Shown piece after piece: positions 39,373 through 48,310 of a DNA stretch of 64,000 bases (position 1 is the stretch's first letter; every line of letters begins with the position of its first letter). The stretch is from positions 32,436 to 96,435 of the forward strand of contig JACRDP010000024.1 of assembly GCA_016212855.1 (NCBI GenBank), given 5' to 3'. The DNA comes from Elusimicrobiota bacterium (lineage in GTDB: Bacteria; Elusimicrobiota; Elusimicrobia; UBA1565; UBA9628). Made by a program: the position numbers and the translations under genes. Below the pieces are notes generated by a model. That model had not been told where the DNA came from and made no database searches. It was given only the letters and a program-made list of their open reading frames with translations.

Positions 39373-40892
39373 TTTTTCCAGTGCTCCGGGTGTTCGCTCA
39401 CGTCTTTCGTGTACATCTTCGACAGATCGTCGAGGTCGAGCGGCGAGTTCGGATCGCCGGGCTTCTTGACGATCAGGCTGGGCAAGGAGATGACCGGCTT
39501 GGCGACGCCCGCGGGACTACGGCCCTTCGCCTCGGCCAGCAGCTTGATGAGCTCGGCGCGCCGGGCGGCGAGACGCTGCTCGGCCCCGCGCAGATACTCC
39601 GAGCCTCCGCCGGCCTTCAGCTCCTTGAGTTGCGCCTGCCCCGCCGGAGACGACCAGGTCTTGATCTGGTCCTCGAGCGTCGTCTCGATCCCGACAAGCT
39701 CGCGCAGATGATCGCTCGCCCAGTGCTCGTAGTCGGCGATCCCGTCGTCTGCGGGCTTGAAGCGGGCGCGCGAGACGCCGTGGACCGTCACGAAGTGATC
39801 CCGCCTCGGCGCCCACTCGCGCATCCCGGCGCGATCGGAGATGGTCTTCGCGCGGCTGGCGACGAGCTCGCGGCGCCGAGCCTTCAGCGCGGTCAGCGGA
39901 TCTCGCATCTCCCGTGGGCTGAGGATCAAGACGTAGTAGGGCTGGTTGGACCAAAGGTTGCGGTGATACACCTCGGGATCGGCGAGATAACCGTCCGCAT
40001 CGCCGGCGACGACCTTGCCGGACAGCTCGGTCTCGACGAGCCAGCCGATCAGCTCGGAGCCGATCTCGTCGCCGCGATAGTAATACCTTACGGAGGCCGG
40101 CTGGCCCGCCTTCTTGGCGCGCTGGGTCTCGAAAGCATGGCCGAACAGCTCGTGCGCCAGGGTTCCGGCCATCGCGACCTTGCGGTAGTCCGGGTCGGTG
40201 TCGAGATAATCGCGGTTGAGAGTCACCTGCGGCGGGTCGATGTGCACCGCGGTGTTGCCGCCGGAACCGGACTGGACCTTGCGCCCGTCCCGGACGACGA
40301 TGGTCGAGCCGGGGATGTTCCGCATGACGATCTCCGCCGACGCGCGCTCGGCGACGTACTGGGACGCGAGCTCGCGCCCGGTCTTGGTCTTGAGGATGTA
40401 TTCGACGGCCTCGGCGATCGCCGCCTTTTCCTGCGGCGTGCCCTTGAACACGAGGCGATTGAGAAGCTGGGCCTGCAGCACCCCGGGATCGACCGGGGCG
40501 GGCGCCGGCGTCGGGGCGGCGGGATGCGGTCCGGCGAGCGTGCCCGCGTGCGTGACTGAGCCGTCAAAATCTCCCGGGGCTTTGCCGCCGTTGAGCGCGC
40601 GCGCGCGCGCGACCGCATCATCGTTTCCCGGGTGCGGGCCGACGCTTCCCGCGCCGCGCTGGGCCGGAAAAAGGGCCGCGACCTGGGTGTTCGTGAGCGG
40701 CTTGTCCCGGTCGAGAACTCGCCCATCGCGAACGGCGTAACGGCCGTTTTCGAGCGCGAGGATGAATTCCTTTTGGCCCGCCTTGAAGGCGTTCGCGGCG
40801 GAGGCGTCGAACAGGTCATCGGGGCCGGCCAGCGCGGGAAGCGCGGCGGCCAGGAGAAGGACGGCGAAGACGGCGCGGAGGCCTCGGGACAT
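39369..40892 (-). CDS. Hypothetical secreted protein, possible protease-like (AHELFGHAFE)
   Basis: Signal peptide; MAGTLAHELFGHAFETQRAKK and DEIGSELIGWLVETE; TATACT upstream. Confidence 0.6.
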   Translation of the reverse strand: MSRGLRAVFAVLLLAAALPALAGPDDLFDASAANAFKAGQKEFILALENGRYAVRDGRVLDRDKPLTNTQVAALFPAQRGAGSVGPHPGNDDAVARARALNGGKAPGDFDGSVTHAGTLAGPHPAAPTPAPAPVDPGVLQAQLLNRLVFKGTPQEKAAIAEAVEYILKTKTGRELASQYVAERASAEIVMRNIPGSTIVVRDGRKVQSGSGGNTAVHIDPPQVTLNRDYLDTDPDYRKVAMAGTLAHELFGHAFETQRAKKAGQPASVRYYYRGDEIGSELIGWLVETELSGKVVAGDADGYLADPEVYHRNLWSNQPYYVLILSPREMRDPLTALKARRRELVASRAKTISDRAGMREWAPRRDHFVTVHGVSRARFKPADDGIADYEHWASDHLRELVGIETTLEDQIKTWSSPAGQAQLKELKAGGGSEYLRGAEQRLAARRAELIKLLAEAKGRSPAGVAKPVISLPSLIVKKPGDPNSPLDLDDLSKMYTKDVSEHPEHWKK

Positions 40893-40948
40893 GAGGGGGT
40901 TGCCTCTGGGCCCAGTATAGCCCCCCGACGGAGCCCGCGCCAGGGGGG

Positions 40949-40977
40949 TTGACGAATCCCCGGCTTGGGCCTATCCT
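40949..40977 (+). promoter_or_regulatory. Promoter TTGACG-N17-TATCCT followed by N6-GTG
   Basis: TTGACG 40949-40954, TATCCT 40972-40977, GTG 40984. Confidence 0.65.
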
Positions 40978-40983
40978 GGGCTC

Positions 40984-42078
40984 GTGCTCCCCCTCTGGAC
41001 GCTTTTGCTCGCCTTGCCGGGCTCGGCTGCGACCGTTCCCGCTCCGGCCGACGACCTGCTCAAGAGCCTGCGCGACGCCCAGGAGCGCGGCGCGTTCTTC
41101 CTCGCCGAGTCGCAGGCGCCCGAGGGCTACTGGGGCGCCAACGAGGCCCACGGCCTGCCGAACTACTCCGGCGACACCAACGTGCGCGCCGCCGTCACGG
41201 CGATCTGCCTCAACGGCCTGCGCGCCGCGGGCCAGGGGCAAGGCGAAGCCGCGCGCAAGGCGCAGGATTTTCTCGTCAACGGCGGACTCGAGCAGACGAA
41301 AATGTCGCCGACCAACCGCCCGTACGCGCTCGCCTACGCGATGATGGCGGCCAGCCGCGAGCCCGCGTCGCCCGCGCGCAACGAGCGGCTCCAGAAGCTG
41401 ATCACGGAGACCGAGAACCTCGCGAACGCGACCGACGCCTTCGCCTACCTGGGCCGCGGGCAACGCCCGGCGAGCTTCGTGCTCGCGGTCGTCGCCTCCG
41501 GCCTCGAGGAAGCGAAGGCGCGCGGGGCCAAGGTGCCCCAGGCCTTGCTCGACGGCCTGCTGACGCGCCTCGAGACCGCGCGCTCACCGTCGGGTGATTT
41601 CGCGTACTACGCGCTGCCGAGCGCCGGCGGCGCGCCGATGCCGACGAACCCCGAGGACGCGGCCGCGCGCAACGCCGCCTGCGAGGTCGCCTTGGCCGAG
41701 GGCGGCCGCGGCAACGCGGGCGCGCTCGCGCGCTCCGTGCAGTGCGAGCGGCAGAACCTGGGCCGCCTCGAGCACGCCTCCCGCCGCCGCGACCCCCAGC
41801 ATCCCATCCACGACGCCAAAGACCACAACATCGCCCCGTACTACTACCTGTTCAGTCTGCACTGGACGGCGCGCGCACTCTCGCGCCTGCCCGCGGCCGA
41901 CGCGCGCGCGACGGCGGAGGACATCCTCGCCTCGATCCTCAAGCAGGAAGTCCATGCCCCATCGGGCGAGCCGCTCGGCATCTGGGAGGACAGCCAGGAG
42001 TTCTCCGGACCGAACTACGGCACCGGGACGGTCCTGGATACCCTCAACGTGCTGCGGCCTTACTTGACGCGGCCCTAG
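40984..42078 (+). CDS. Secreted alpha/alpha-toroid (prenyltransferase/squalene-cyclase-like) protein
   Basis: Signal peptide; ESQAPEGYWGANEAHGLPNYSGDTNVRAAVTAICLNGLRAAG, IWEDSQEFSGPNYGTGTVLDTLNVLRPYL. Confidence 0.65.
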   Translation: MLPLWTLLLALPGSAATVPAPADDLLKSLRDAQERGAFFLAESQAPEGYWGANEAHGLPNYSGDTNVRAAVTAICLNGLRAAGQGQGEAARKAQDFLVNGGLEQTKMSPTNRPYALAYAMMAASREPASPARNERLQKLITETENLANATDAFAYLGRGQRPASFVLAVVASGLEEAKARGAKVPQALLDGLLTRLETARSPSGDFAYYALPSAGGAPMPTNPEDAAARNAACEVALAEGGRGNAGALARSVQCERQNLGRLEHASRRRDPQHPIHDAKDHNIAPYYYLFSLHWTARALSRLPAADARATAEDILASILKQEVHAPSGEPLGIWEDSQEFSGPNYGTGTVLDTLNVLRPYLTRP

Positions 42079-42093
42079 GGAGCCGGCGCCGGC

Positions 42094-42411
42094 TCAGCCA
42101 TACTTGTACTTCACGCCCATGCCGCCCCCGGGCCATTCGCAGATGATGTTGTCGGAGGGGCAGAGCATGCGGCAGGCGCCGCATTCGATGCAGTTCTCGT
42201 AGTTGACGATGATCTTGTTGTGCGACGCTTCCCACTCGTACACCTTGGCCGGGCAGACCGTGGTGCAGGGCTTATCGGGGCAGGAGGTGACGCAGGGCGC
42301 GTCCTTGCCGGAGTTCTTCAGCGAGATGTGGGTCTCGGGCGACTTCTTCCATTCGAGGTGGCCGAGCTTGGCCTCGACGCTCGTCTCGATCTTGATGTCC
42401 TTGGTGTCCAT
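42094..42411 (-). CDS. fixX: Ferredoxin-like protein FixX
   Basis: CVTSCPDKPCTTVCPAKVYEWE...NYENCIECGACRMLCPSDNIICEWPGGGMGVKYKYG. Confidence 0.9.
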   Translation of the reverse strand: MDTKDIKIETSVEAKLGHLEWKKSPETHISLKNSGKDAPCVTSCPDKPCTTVCPAKVYEWEASHNKIIVNYENCIECGACRMLCPSDNIICEWPGGGMGVKYKYG

Positions 42412-43715
42412 TAAATCGCCACCTTGCGCAGAGGGAACAGGTCCTTCGCGACCCGGAAGAAGCCGCGCTTGGCGACCATGCCGATCGCCGTCTTGAGATG
42501 GGTGCGCTTGGGCACGCCGTCGGCGGAGAAGCGCAGCTGCGCGAGCTCGCAAGCGAGCTTGGGGTAGAACTCGAGAAAGCCCGGGGAATTCTCGACGTGA
42601 TGCTCCAGGTCCTGGATGTCCTCCATGTCGGGCAGGACGTAAGACTGCTCGAGCTTCGTTTTATAAAGTGACAGCGACGCCTCGCTGTAGTCGTTCTTCT
42701 TCTTCGCCTCGATCACGGTCTCGCCGGCGAGCTTGCCAGCGGTCATGGCGAGGTTGCTGCCCTCGCGGTAGGCGGGGTTCGTCATCTGGGCCGCATCGCC
42801 CGCGACGAGGAAGCCGGCCTTGGCGAGCGGCGGCATGGACTTGTAGCCGCCCTCGGGGATCAGGTGCGAGCTGTACTCGAGCGTCTTGCCGCCGGAGATC
42901 AGCTTCTTCACCAGCGGGTGCTGCTTCACATACTCGAGATGGTCGGAGGGGCGCAGGCCCTTCTTCTGGTAGTCGGTGAGCTTGCAGCCGACGCCGAGCG
43001 CGAGCGACTCCTTGTTGGTGTACAGGAACGCGTAGCCGAGCATCCCCAGGGAGACCGAGCCGAACATCTCCATGGTCGCGCCCTCGCCGGGGTTGAGCTG
43101 GAAGCGGTCCTCGATGACCGCCGAGGGGAGCGCGATGACTTCTTTCGAGCCGAGCGCCACTTCGCTGGGCTTAAGCTCGTCGATGAAGCCGGCCTTCTGC
43201 GCGATGATCGAGTTGACTCCGTCGCAGGCGATGACGACGTTGGCCGTGAGCTCGTCGCCCTCGGCGGTCTTGATGCCGATGACCTTGCCGGAAGCGTCCT
43301 TGAGCACGTCCCGGACCATCATGCCGCAGTACACCTCGGCGCCCGCGGCCTCGGCCTGCTTGGCGAACCACTGGTCGAAGTGGACGCGGATGATCGAGTA
43401 GCAGTTCGGCACGCCTTCGAGGAACTTGAGGGACTTGTAGCCGACGGTGACGTAGGAATCTTCGGTCGTGATGCAGGTCTTCTGCTCGACGATCGGGCGC
43501 TCGATCGGGGCGTCGGCGGCCTTCCAGAACTCGGGCACGAGCTCGTGGAGCATCTTGGAGTACAGGACGGCGCCCTGCACGTTCTTGGCGCCGGGGTACT
43601 CGCCTCGCTCGAGGACGACGACCTTCAAGCCCGCGCGCGCCATCGTGATCGCGGCGGCGAGGCCCGCGGGACCGGCGCCGACGACGATCGCGTCGAAACC
43701 GGGTTCTTCAGCCAC
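42411..43715 (-). CDS. fixC: FixC-like FAD-dependent oxidoreductase (ETF-quinone oxidoreductase family)
   Basis: FDAIVVGAGPAGLAAAITMARAGLKVVVLERGEYPGAKNVQGAVLYSKMLHELVP. Confidence 0.92.
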   Translation of the reverse strand: MAEEPGFDAIVVGAGPAGLAAAITMARAGLKVVVLERGEYPGAKNVQGAVLYSKMLHELVPEFWKAADAPIERPIVEQKTCITTEDSYVTVGYKSLKFLEGVPNCYSIIRVHFDQWFAKQAEAAGAEVYCGMMVRDVLKDASGKVIGIKTAEGDELTANVVIACDGVNSIIAQKAGFIDELKPSEVALGSKEVIALPSAVIEDRFQLNPGEGATMEMFGSVSLGMLGYAFLYTNKESLALGVGCKLTDYQKKGLRPSDHLEYVKQHPLVKKLISGGKTLEYSSHLIPEGGYKSMPPLAKAGFLVAGDAAQMTNPAYREGSNLAMTAGKLAGETVIEAKKKNDYSEASLSLYKTKLEQSYVLPDMEDIQDLEHHVENSPGFLEFYPKLACELAQLRFSADGVPKRTHLKTAIGMVAKRGFFRVAKDLFPLRKVAI

Positions 43716-43721
43716 GACGGA

Positions 43722-44096
43722 TCAGCCCGCCACCTTCGCGGAGGCGTCCTGCACCGTCTTGAGGAGCTCCTCGGTCTTGAACGGCTTGGTCATGAAGCCG
43801 ACGACCTGCGGGAACTTCTGGAAAAGGGTCTTGGAGGGCTCGAGCGCCGTTAGGACCACGATGGGAAGATCCTTCGTCGTGGGCTCGGCCGCGATCTTGA
43901 GCTGAAGCGAGTAGCCGTCGATGCCCGGGAGCATGACGTCGAGGACGAGGACGTCCGGCTTGACCTTGGCGATCTCGTCCCAGGCGTGGCGCCCGTTGTC
44001 GCAGGTGTGGACTTCGAAGCCGCCGTGCTCGAGCGTGTACTTCACCAGGCTGAGCATCTCGGGTTCGTCGTCGATGACGAGGACTTTTTTGGCCAT
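43722..44096 (-). CDS. Stand-alone response regulator receiver protein
   Basis: KKVLVIDDEPEMLSLVKYTLEHGGFEV, DVLVLDVMLPGIDGY, VVLTAL, MTKPFKTEELL. Confidence 0.92.
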   Translation of the reverse strand: MAKKVLVIDDEPEMLSLVKYTLEHGGFEVHTCDNGRHAWDEIAKVKPDVLVLDVMLPGIDGYSLQLKIAAEPTTKDLPIVVLTALEPSKTLFQKFPQVVGFMTKPFKTEELLKTVQDASAKVAG

Positions 44097-44107
44097 GGCC
44101 GAATTTA

Positions 44108-45148
44108 TCAATTCGAGCGGAAGAAGTCCATGGGGGGCTCGATGCCCTGCTTGCGCAGGCGGTCGTAGAAGCGCGGGACGGCTCCGCTCGGGCGCAGCGC
44201 CGTTCCGCCCTTGCGCACATCGAGCGTGAACAGATCCGACATGGAAATCGTCTCGATCTCCATGCCCGTGATCTCGGCCACCTGCATGACCTTGCGCGAG
44301 CCGTCGCCCAGGCGCCCCAGGAAGACGATGAAATCCACCGCGGTCACGATGTTCGAGCGGATCGCCTTGAGCGGCATGTCGATGCCGGCCTGCAGAACCA
44401 AGGTCTCCAGGCGCATCATGGCCTCGCGCGCGGAGTTCGCGTGGAGCGTCGTCAGCATCCCCTCGCAGCCGACGTTCATCGCCTGGAGCATGTCCGCGGC
44501 CTCGGGCCCGCGCGTCTCGCCCACGACGATGCGGTCGGGACGCATGCGCAACGTGTTCACCACGAGGTCGCGCAGGCTGACGTCGGCGCCGCCGGACGCG
44601 TCGCGCAGGCGGGTGCGCAGGTACAGCACGTGCTTCTGCGGCAAAGCCAGCTCGGGCGTGTCTTCGAGAACGAGGATGCGCTCGTTCGCTCCGGCGCGCG
44701 CGGCGAGCGCCGACAGCAAGGTCGTCTTCCCCGAGCTCGCCCCGCCGACGACGAGCACGTTCATCTTCTGCGCGACGAGATAGCCGAGGAAATCGGCGCA
44801 GCCCTGCGACAAAGCACCCATGGACACGAGTTCCTCGAGCGAAGGCCGTTGGGCCGGGCGCTTGCGGATGGTCACGGTAAGACCCTTCGTCAGCGGAGCC
44901 GCCATCACGTGCACGCGCGAACCGTCCGCCGCGCTCAAGTCGGCGTACGGCCGCTGCGGTCCGAACGCCTCGTCTGTCCCGAGGACTCCGCCGAGAAAAG
45001 CCGCGATGTCGGGCTGAGTCGGGGCGGCGAGCAGGCGCTCGACGCCCTTGGCCGCGGTCTCGATGTACACCGAGCCGTCCGGATTGACCATCAACTCGAC
45101 GACGGCCGGATCCTTGAAGGCGGCGACGAGCTTCTCGATGTCGGGCAT
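44108..45148 (-). CDS. CpaF/VirB11-family secretion ATPase
   Basis: VVGGASSGKTTLLSALAARAG, ERILVLEDTPEL, RIVVGETRGPEAADMLQAMNVGCEGMLTTLHANSAREAMMRLETL. TAGAAT-N7-ATG upstream. Confidence 0.92.
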   Translation of the reverse strand: MPDIEKLVAAFKDPAVVELMVNPDGSVYIETAAKGVERLLAAPTQPDIAAFLGGVLGTDEAFGPQRPYADLSAADGSRVHVMAAPLTKGLTVTIRKRPAQRPSLEELVSMGALSQGCADFLGYLVAQKMNVLVVGGASSGKTTLLSALAARAGANERILVLEDTPELALPQKHVLYLRTRLRDASGGADVSLRDLVVNTLRMRPDRIVVGETRGPEAADMLQAMNVGCEGMLTTLHANSAREAMMRLETLVLQAGIDMPLKAIRSNIVTAVDFIVFLGRLGDGSRKVMQVAEITGMEIETISMSDLFTLDVRKGGTALRPSGAVPRFYDRLRKQGIEPPMDFFRSN

Positions 45149-45186
45149 GCGCCGGATTCTATCAAAGGAAAGCCTTCGGTTCGGGT

Positions 45187-45192
45187 TATAAT
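45187..45192 (+). promoter_or_regulatory. -10 element TATAAT, N7 before ATG 45200
   Basis: gggtTATAATtacctagATGaga. Confidence 0.55.
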
Positions 45193-45199
45193 TACCTAG

Positions 45200-46777
45200 A
45201 TGAGAATACTGGTACTCCTCGTTTCCCTGGCCATCCCCGCTGCGGCGGCCCCGGACGCGACCTTCGACGGCTCCCGGATGTTCGGCGGCGTGGCCGTCCC
45301 CGTGGCGGGCTCTTGGCGCCCGTCGCAAACTCTTCCCGCGAAAACCACCGGCGTCGTGGCGCCGGTCCAGGTCGTCGCCGCCGCCGCTCCCACCGAGGAC
45401 GTTCCCGCCGCGTTCAAGGATCTCACCGGCGGCTATCTCGGCCTGTACCCCGAAAGCGATTTCGACCTCGGCTCCGGCCGCTGCCCGCTGTGCCGCGCCC
45501 CCGAGCAAGGCAAGTGGTACTTCACCGACGACGTGATCGCCACGCCCAAGTCCGGCCCCGCCGGGCTCGTCTGGATCGGCTCGCGCGAGATGGTCGACGG
45601 CGTCAGAATCTCCCCCGACGGCAAAACCGTCACGCTCAAGGACGGAACGGTCATGCCGTTCTCCCTCGTCGCCAAGATCGACTCCAACCGCTCCTTTTAT
45701 GACGCGACGAGCCTGGCTTACCTGAGCTCGCGCACGGTGCGCATCCGCGGCGAGTTCGTCGAGAAGGACGGAGTGAAGACGCTCGTGGCGCGCACGATCT
45801 GGCCCGAGGATTTCCGCATCGACGCGGCGAATCTAAAGGAAGCCGACGTGAAGAACGCGGCCGACGTCGACGCGCTCGTCGCGGCCGACAAGGGCGGGGC
45901 CACAAAGCCCTTCGACACGAAGCTCCTCTGGGAAAAGCCGGGCGCGGGACGCGCCTGGGAAGGCCTGCCCGTCATGGGCTTCATGCTCAACGGCGCCCAG
46001 GGTGACGACGACGAGGCGCTCGCCGGGCACTCCAGTCTTTTTACAGGCCGCTACGGACCCGGCGGCAGCATGGCCGACTGGATGTTCGACAATTTCTACG
46101 ACATGAACTCGACCAGCGAGAAGGGCATCATCGCGGCGATGACGCCGATGGACAAGTACATGACCGACCTGAACAGCGGCCAAAGCTGGTACCGGCCGTC
46201 GTACATGCTCGTCATGGTCATGAAGGACGCCCGCGTGCCGCTCCAATTCCAGGAGACGTTCAAGGCGCAGTACGCGAAGTACTACTCGCAGGACGTCAAA
46301 TACGACCGCACCCATCTCAACTGCACGGCTTTGATCTCGGATCCCGTCCGCAAGGAAGGCTGGAAGTTCCCCGAGACCGGCCCGACTCCCAAGGTCTTCG
46401 CCAAGCTGATCTCAAAGGCCGTCGGGCTGTTCTCCAAGGATCCCGAGGCCGCCGCTCAGATTTACCAATCTCTGCGCGAGGAGCCCACTCGTAGCTTCCC
46501 GCGCGCGCAGTTCACCGCCGTCGGCGGCGACCTTCTGACCATGGCCGGCGCGTTCGGCGCCGAGCCCAACGGCCGCGAATACTCCCCGCTCGAAAAGATG
46601 ATCAAGGAAGACCTCGTCGCGGTCCTCTTCGTCCGCCTGCCCCAGATCCCGTCGAGCCGCAAGCTCGGCCGCGACCCCGCCGGCTCGGTCACCGACTACT
46701 TCATGCGCACCCCGCGCAACCGCGACGACTGGCAGACCGTCCCCACCCAACCGCGGCCTTTTCCCCCGCCTCACTAG
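45200..46777 (+). CDS. Hypothetical secreted protein
   Basis: 525 aa, signal peptide MRILVLLVSLAIPAAAAPDATFDG; no recognised family. Confidence 0.65.
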   Translation: MRILVLLVSLAIPAAAAPDATFDGSRMFGGVAVPVAGSWRPSQTLPAKTTGVVAPVQVVAAAAPTEDVPAAFKDLTGGYLGLYPESDFDLGSGRCPLCRAPEQGKWYFTDDVIATPKSGPAGLVWIGSREMVDGVRISPDGKTVTLKDGTVMPFSLVAKIDSNRSFYDATSLAYLSSRTVRIRGEFVEKDGVKTLVARTIWPEDFRIDAANLKEADVKNAADVDALVAADKGGATKPFDTKLLWEKPGAGRAWEGLPVMGFMLNGAQGDDDEALAGHSSLFTGRYGPGGSMADWMFDNFYDMNSTSEKGIIAAMTPMDKYMTDLNSGQSWYRPSYMLVMVMKDARVPLQFQETFKAQYAKYYSQDVKYDRTHLNCTALISDPVRKEGWKFPETGPTPKVFAKLISKAVGLFSKDPEAAAQIYQSLREEPTRSFPRAQFTAVGGDLLTMAGAFGAEPNGREYSPLEKMIKEDLVAVLFVRLPQIPSSRKLGRDPAGSVTDYFMRTPRNRDDWQTVPTQPRPFPPPH

Positions 46778-46781
46778 AGAG

Positions 46782-46845
46782 GGTGTCAGGCTTCACTATT
46801 CGAACAATTCTCTAGAGAATTGTTCGAATAGTGAAGCCTGACACC
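46782..46845. repeat. Perfect 64-bp palindrome between convergent genes
   Basis: GGTGTCAGGCTTCACTATTCGAACAATTCTCTAGAGAATTGTTCGAATAGTGAAGCCTGACACC equals its own reverse complement. Confidence 0.97.
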
Positions 46846-48278
46846 TACTGGATGGGCGGATTCACGAGGGAGCGCAACGCGCCCACCAACTCGGCGGAGG
46901 TCGCGAAGCGGCGCGAGGGCTCGGGATCGAGAGCGCGCGCGAAGAACGTGTCGATGCCGGCGGGCAGGCCTTTGGCCGCCGACGTCGCGGGGATGTAGCG
47001 GCCGAGCGCGCGGTCGGTGTCGCGCGGGAAGGCGGGGCGGCCAGTGAGGCGGGCGTAAAGAGCTTCGGCCAGGGCGCGCGGATCGGGTGAGCCCTCTTTC
47101 AGCGCCGTGTCGGCGGCGGCGAGCGCCTGGCGCGGCGAGAGGCGGCCGTTTCCCGGAAGAAGAGGCCGCGCGATCGGCGAGTCTTCGTCGTTTTCCTCGC
47201 CTGCGCGCGAGGCCTTGCCCCAAATCCAGCCGAACAAGGCCGAGATCGCGAGTATCACGATGATCGGTCCGAGCTTCTCCCCCGCCGGCGCGGGCGCGGG
47301 CCGGGGCCGCAGGCGGCGCTCGGCCGCTTCGAGTTCTCCGCCCTGCGCGGCGTCGAGCTCGACGGCGCGGCGGTATTCCTTGAGGACCTCGGCGGCGGAG
47401 CGGCCCGAAGCTTCGAGCGCGAGCGCGAGGACGACGCGGGCCCGGCCGCTCGAAGGCGACAAGGTCGCGGCGCGCTCGGCGTCGGCGCGCGCGCCCGCGT
47501 AATCGCCGCCGGCCAGCCGCGCGTTCGCGCGCAGGAGCCGCCGCGCCGGCGTCTCACCCGCGGCGAGGGCGCGTTCGGCCGCGGCCTCCGCCGTCTTCCA
47601 GTCGAGCCCCGCCAGCGCCGCGTTGCCGAGCTGCTCCTGCGCCTTCGGATTGTTCGGCGCGGCGGCGACGGCCGCGTCGGCCTTGGCGCGCGCGCCGGCG
47701 ACGTCGCCGGCGGTGAGAAGGACGACCGACTCGCGGATGTCCTCATTGACGTCGGCCAAAGCCGGAGCGCCTAAGAATAGAAGAAGCAGCGCCAGCGACT
47801 TCTGGAGGATGTGTACATCAAGAATCTTGCCGAATTTCTCGCCGACCTTCTTGAGCCGGCCGGCCTCGAAGAAGCCGCGCTTGGCGTGCAGGCGCAGGCT
47901 CACGTCGTTGCCCTCCGTGATTCGGGCGAGAATCTGGGCCAGGCCCGCCTTCTTCGCCGCGTCGAGGATTCCGTCGAGAAGCTCGCCGCCGATCCCGCGC
48001 CCGCGCGCCTTCTCGTCGATATAGACCGAGACCTCGGCCGTCTTGGCGTAGGCGCAGCGGTCGGAGTACTGCGAGACGCACGCCCAGCCGACGACCGCGC
48101 CGTTCTCCTCGGCGACGATCACGGGATGCGAGGAGCCGTGGCGTGCGAACCACTCCTTCTGCTGCTCGAGCGTCTTGGGCTCGGTGTCGAACGTCCCGGT
48201 GGCGCGCAGGACCGCCTGATTGTAGATTTCGGTGACGGCGGGAAGGTCCGCCAAGACGGCGGCGCGGATCGCGGCCAT
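46845..48278 (-). CDS. GNAT acetyltransferase fused in frame to signal/TM-TPR-TM and a kinase C-lobe-like tail
   Basis: MAAIRAAVLADLPAVTEIYNQAVLRATGTFDTEPKTLEQQKEWFARH...KFGKILDVHILQKSLALLLLFLGAPALADVNEDIRES...TPR...IIVILAISALFGWIWGK...LAEALYARLTGRPAFP...GLPAGIDTFFARALDPEPSRRFATSAELVGALRSL. Confidence 0.75.
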   Translation of the reverse strand: MAAIRAAVLADLPAVTEIYNQAVLRATGTFDTEPKTLEQQKEWFARHGSSHPVIVAEENGAVVGWACVSQYSDRCAYAKTAEVSVYIDEKARGRGIGGELLDGILDAAKKAGLAQILARITEGNDVSLRLHAKRGFFEAGRLKKVGEKFGKILDVHILQKSLALLLLFLGAPALADVNEDIRESVVLLTAGDVAGARAKADAAVAAAPNNPKAQEQLGNAALAGLDWKTAEAAAERALAAGETPARRLLRANARLAGGDYAGARADAERAATLSPSSGRARVVLALALEASGRSAAEVLKEYRRAVELDAAQGGELEAAERRLRPRPAPAPAGEKLGPIIVILAISALFGWIWGKASRAGEENDEDSPIARPLLPGNGRLSPRQALAAADTALKEGSPDPRALAEALYARLTGRPAFPRDTDRALGRYIPATSAAKGLPAGIDTFFARALDPEPSRRFATSAELVGALRSLVNPPIQ

Positions 48279-48310
48279 GGCTCAGTCTAGCAATTACATA
48301 TAATTCATCG

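Noticed and set aside
42080-42097. GAGCCGGCGCCGGCTC palindrome as a special element
   Set aside because: Short GC palindrome between convergent stops; best explained as a simple terminator or chance in GC-rich DNA.
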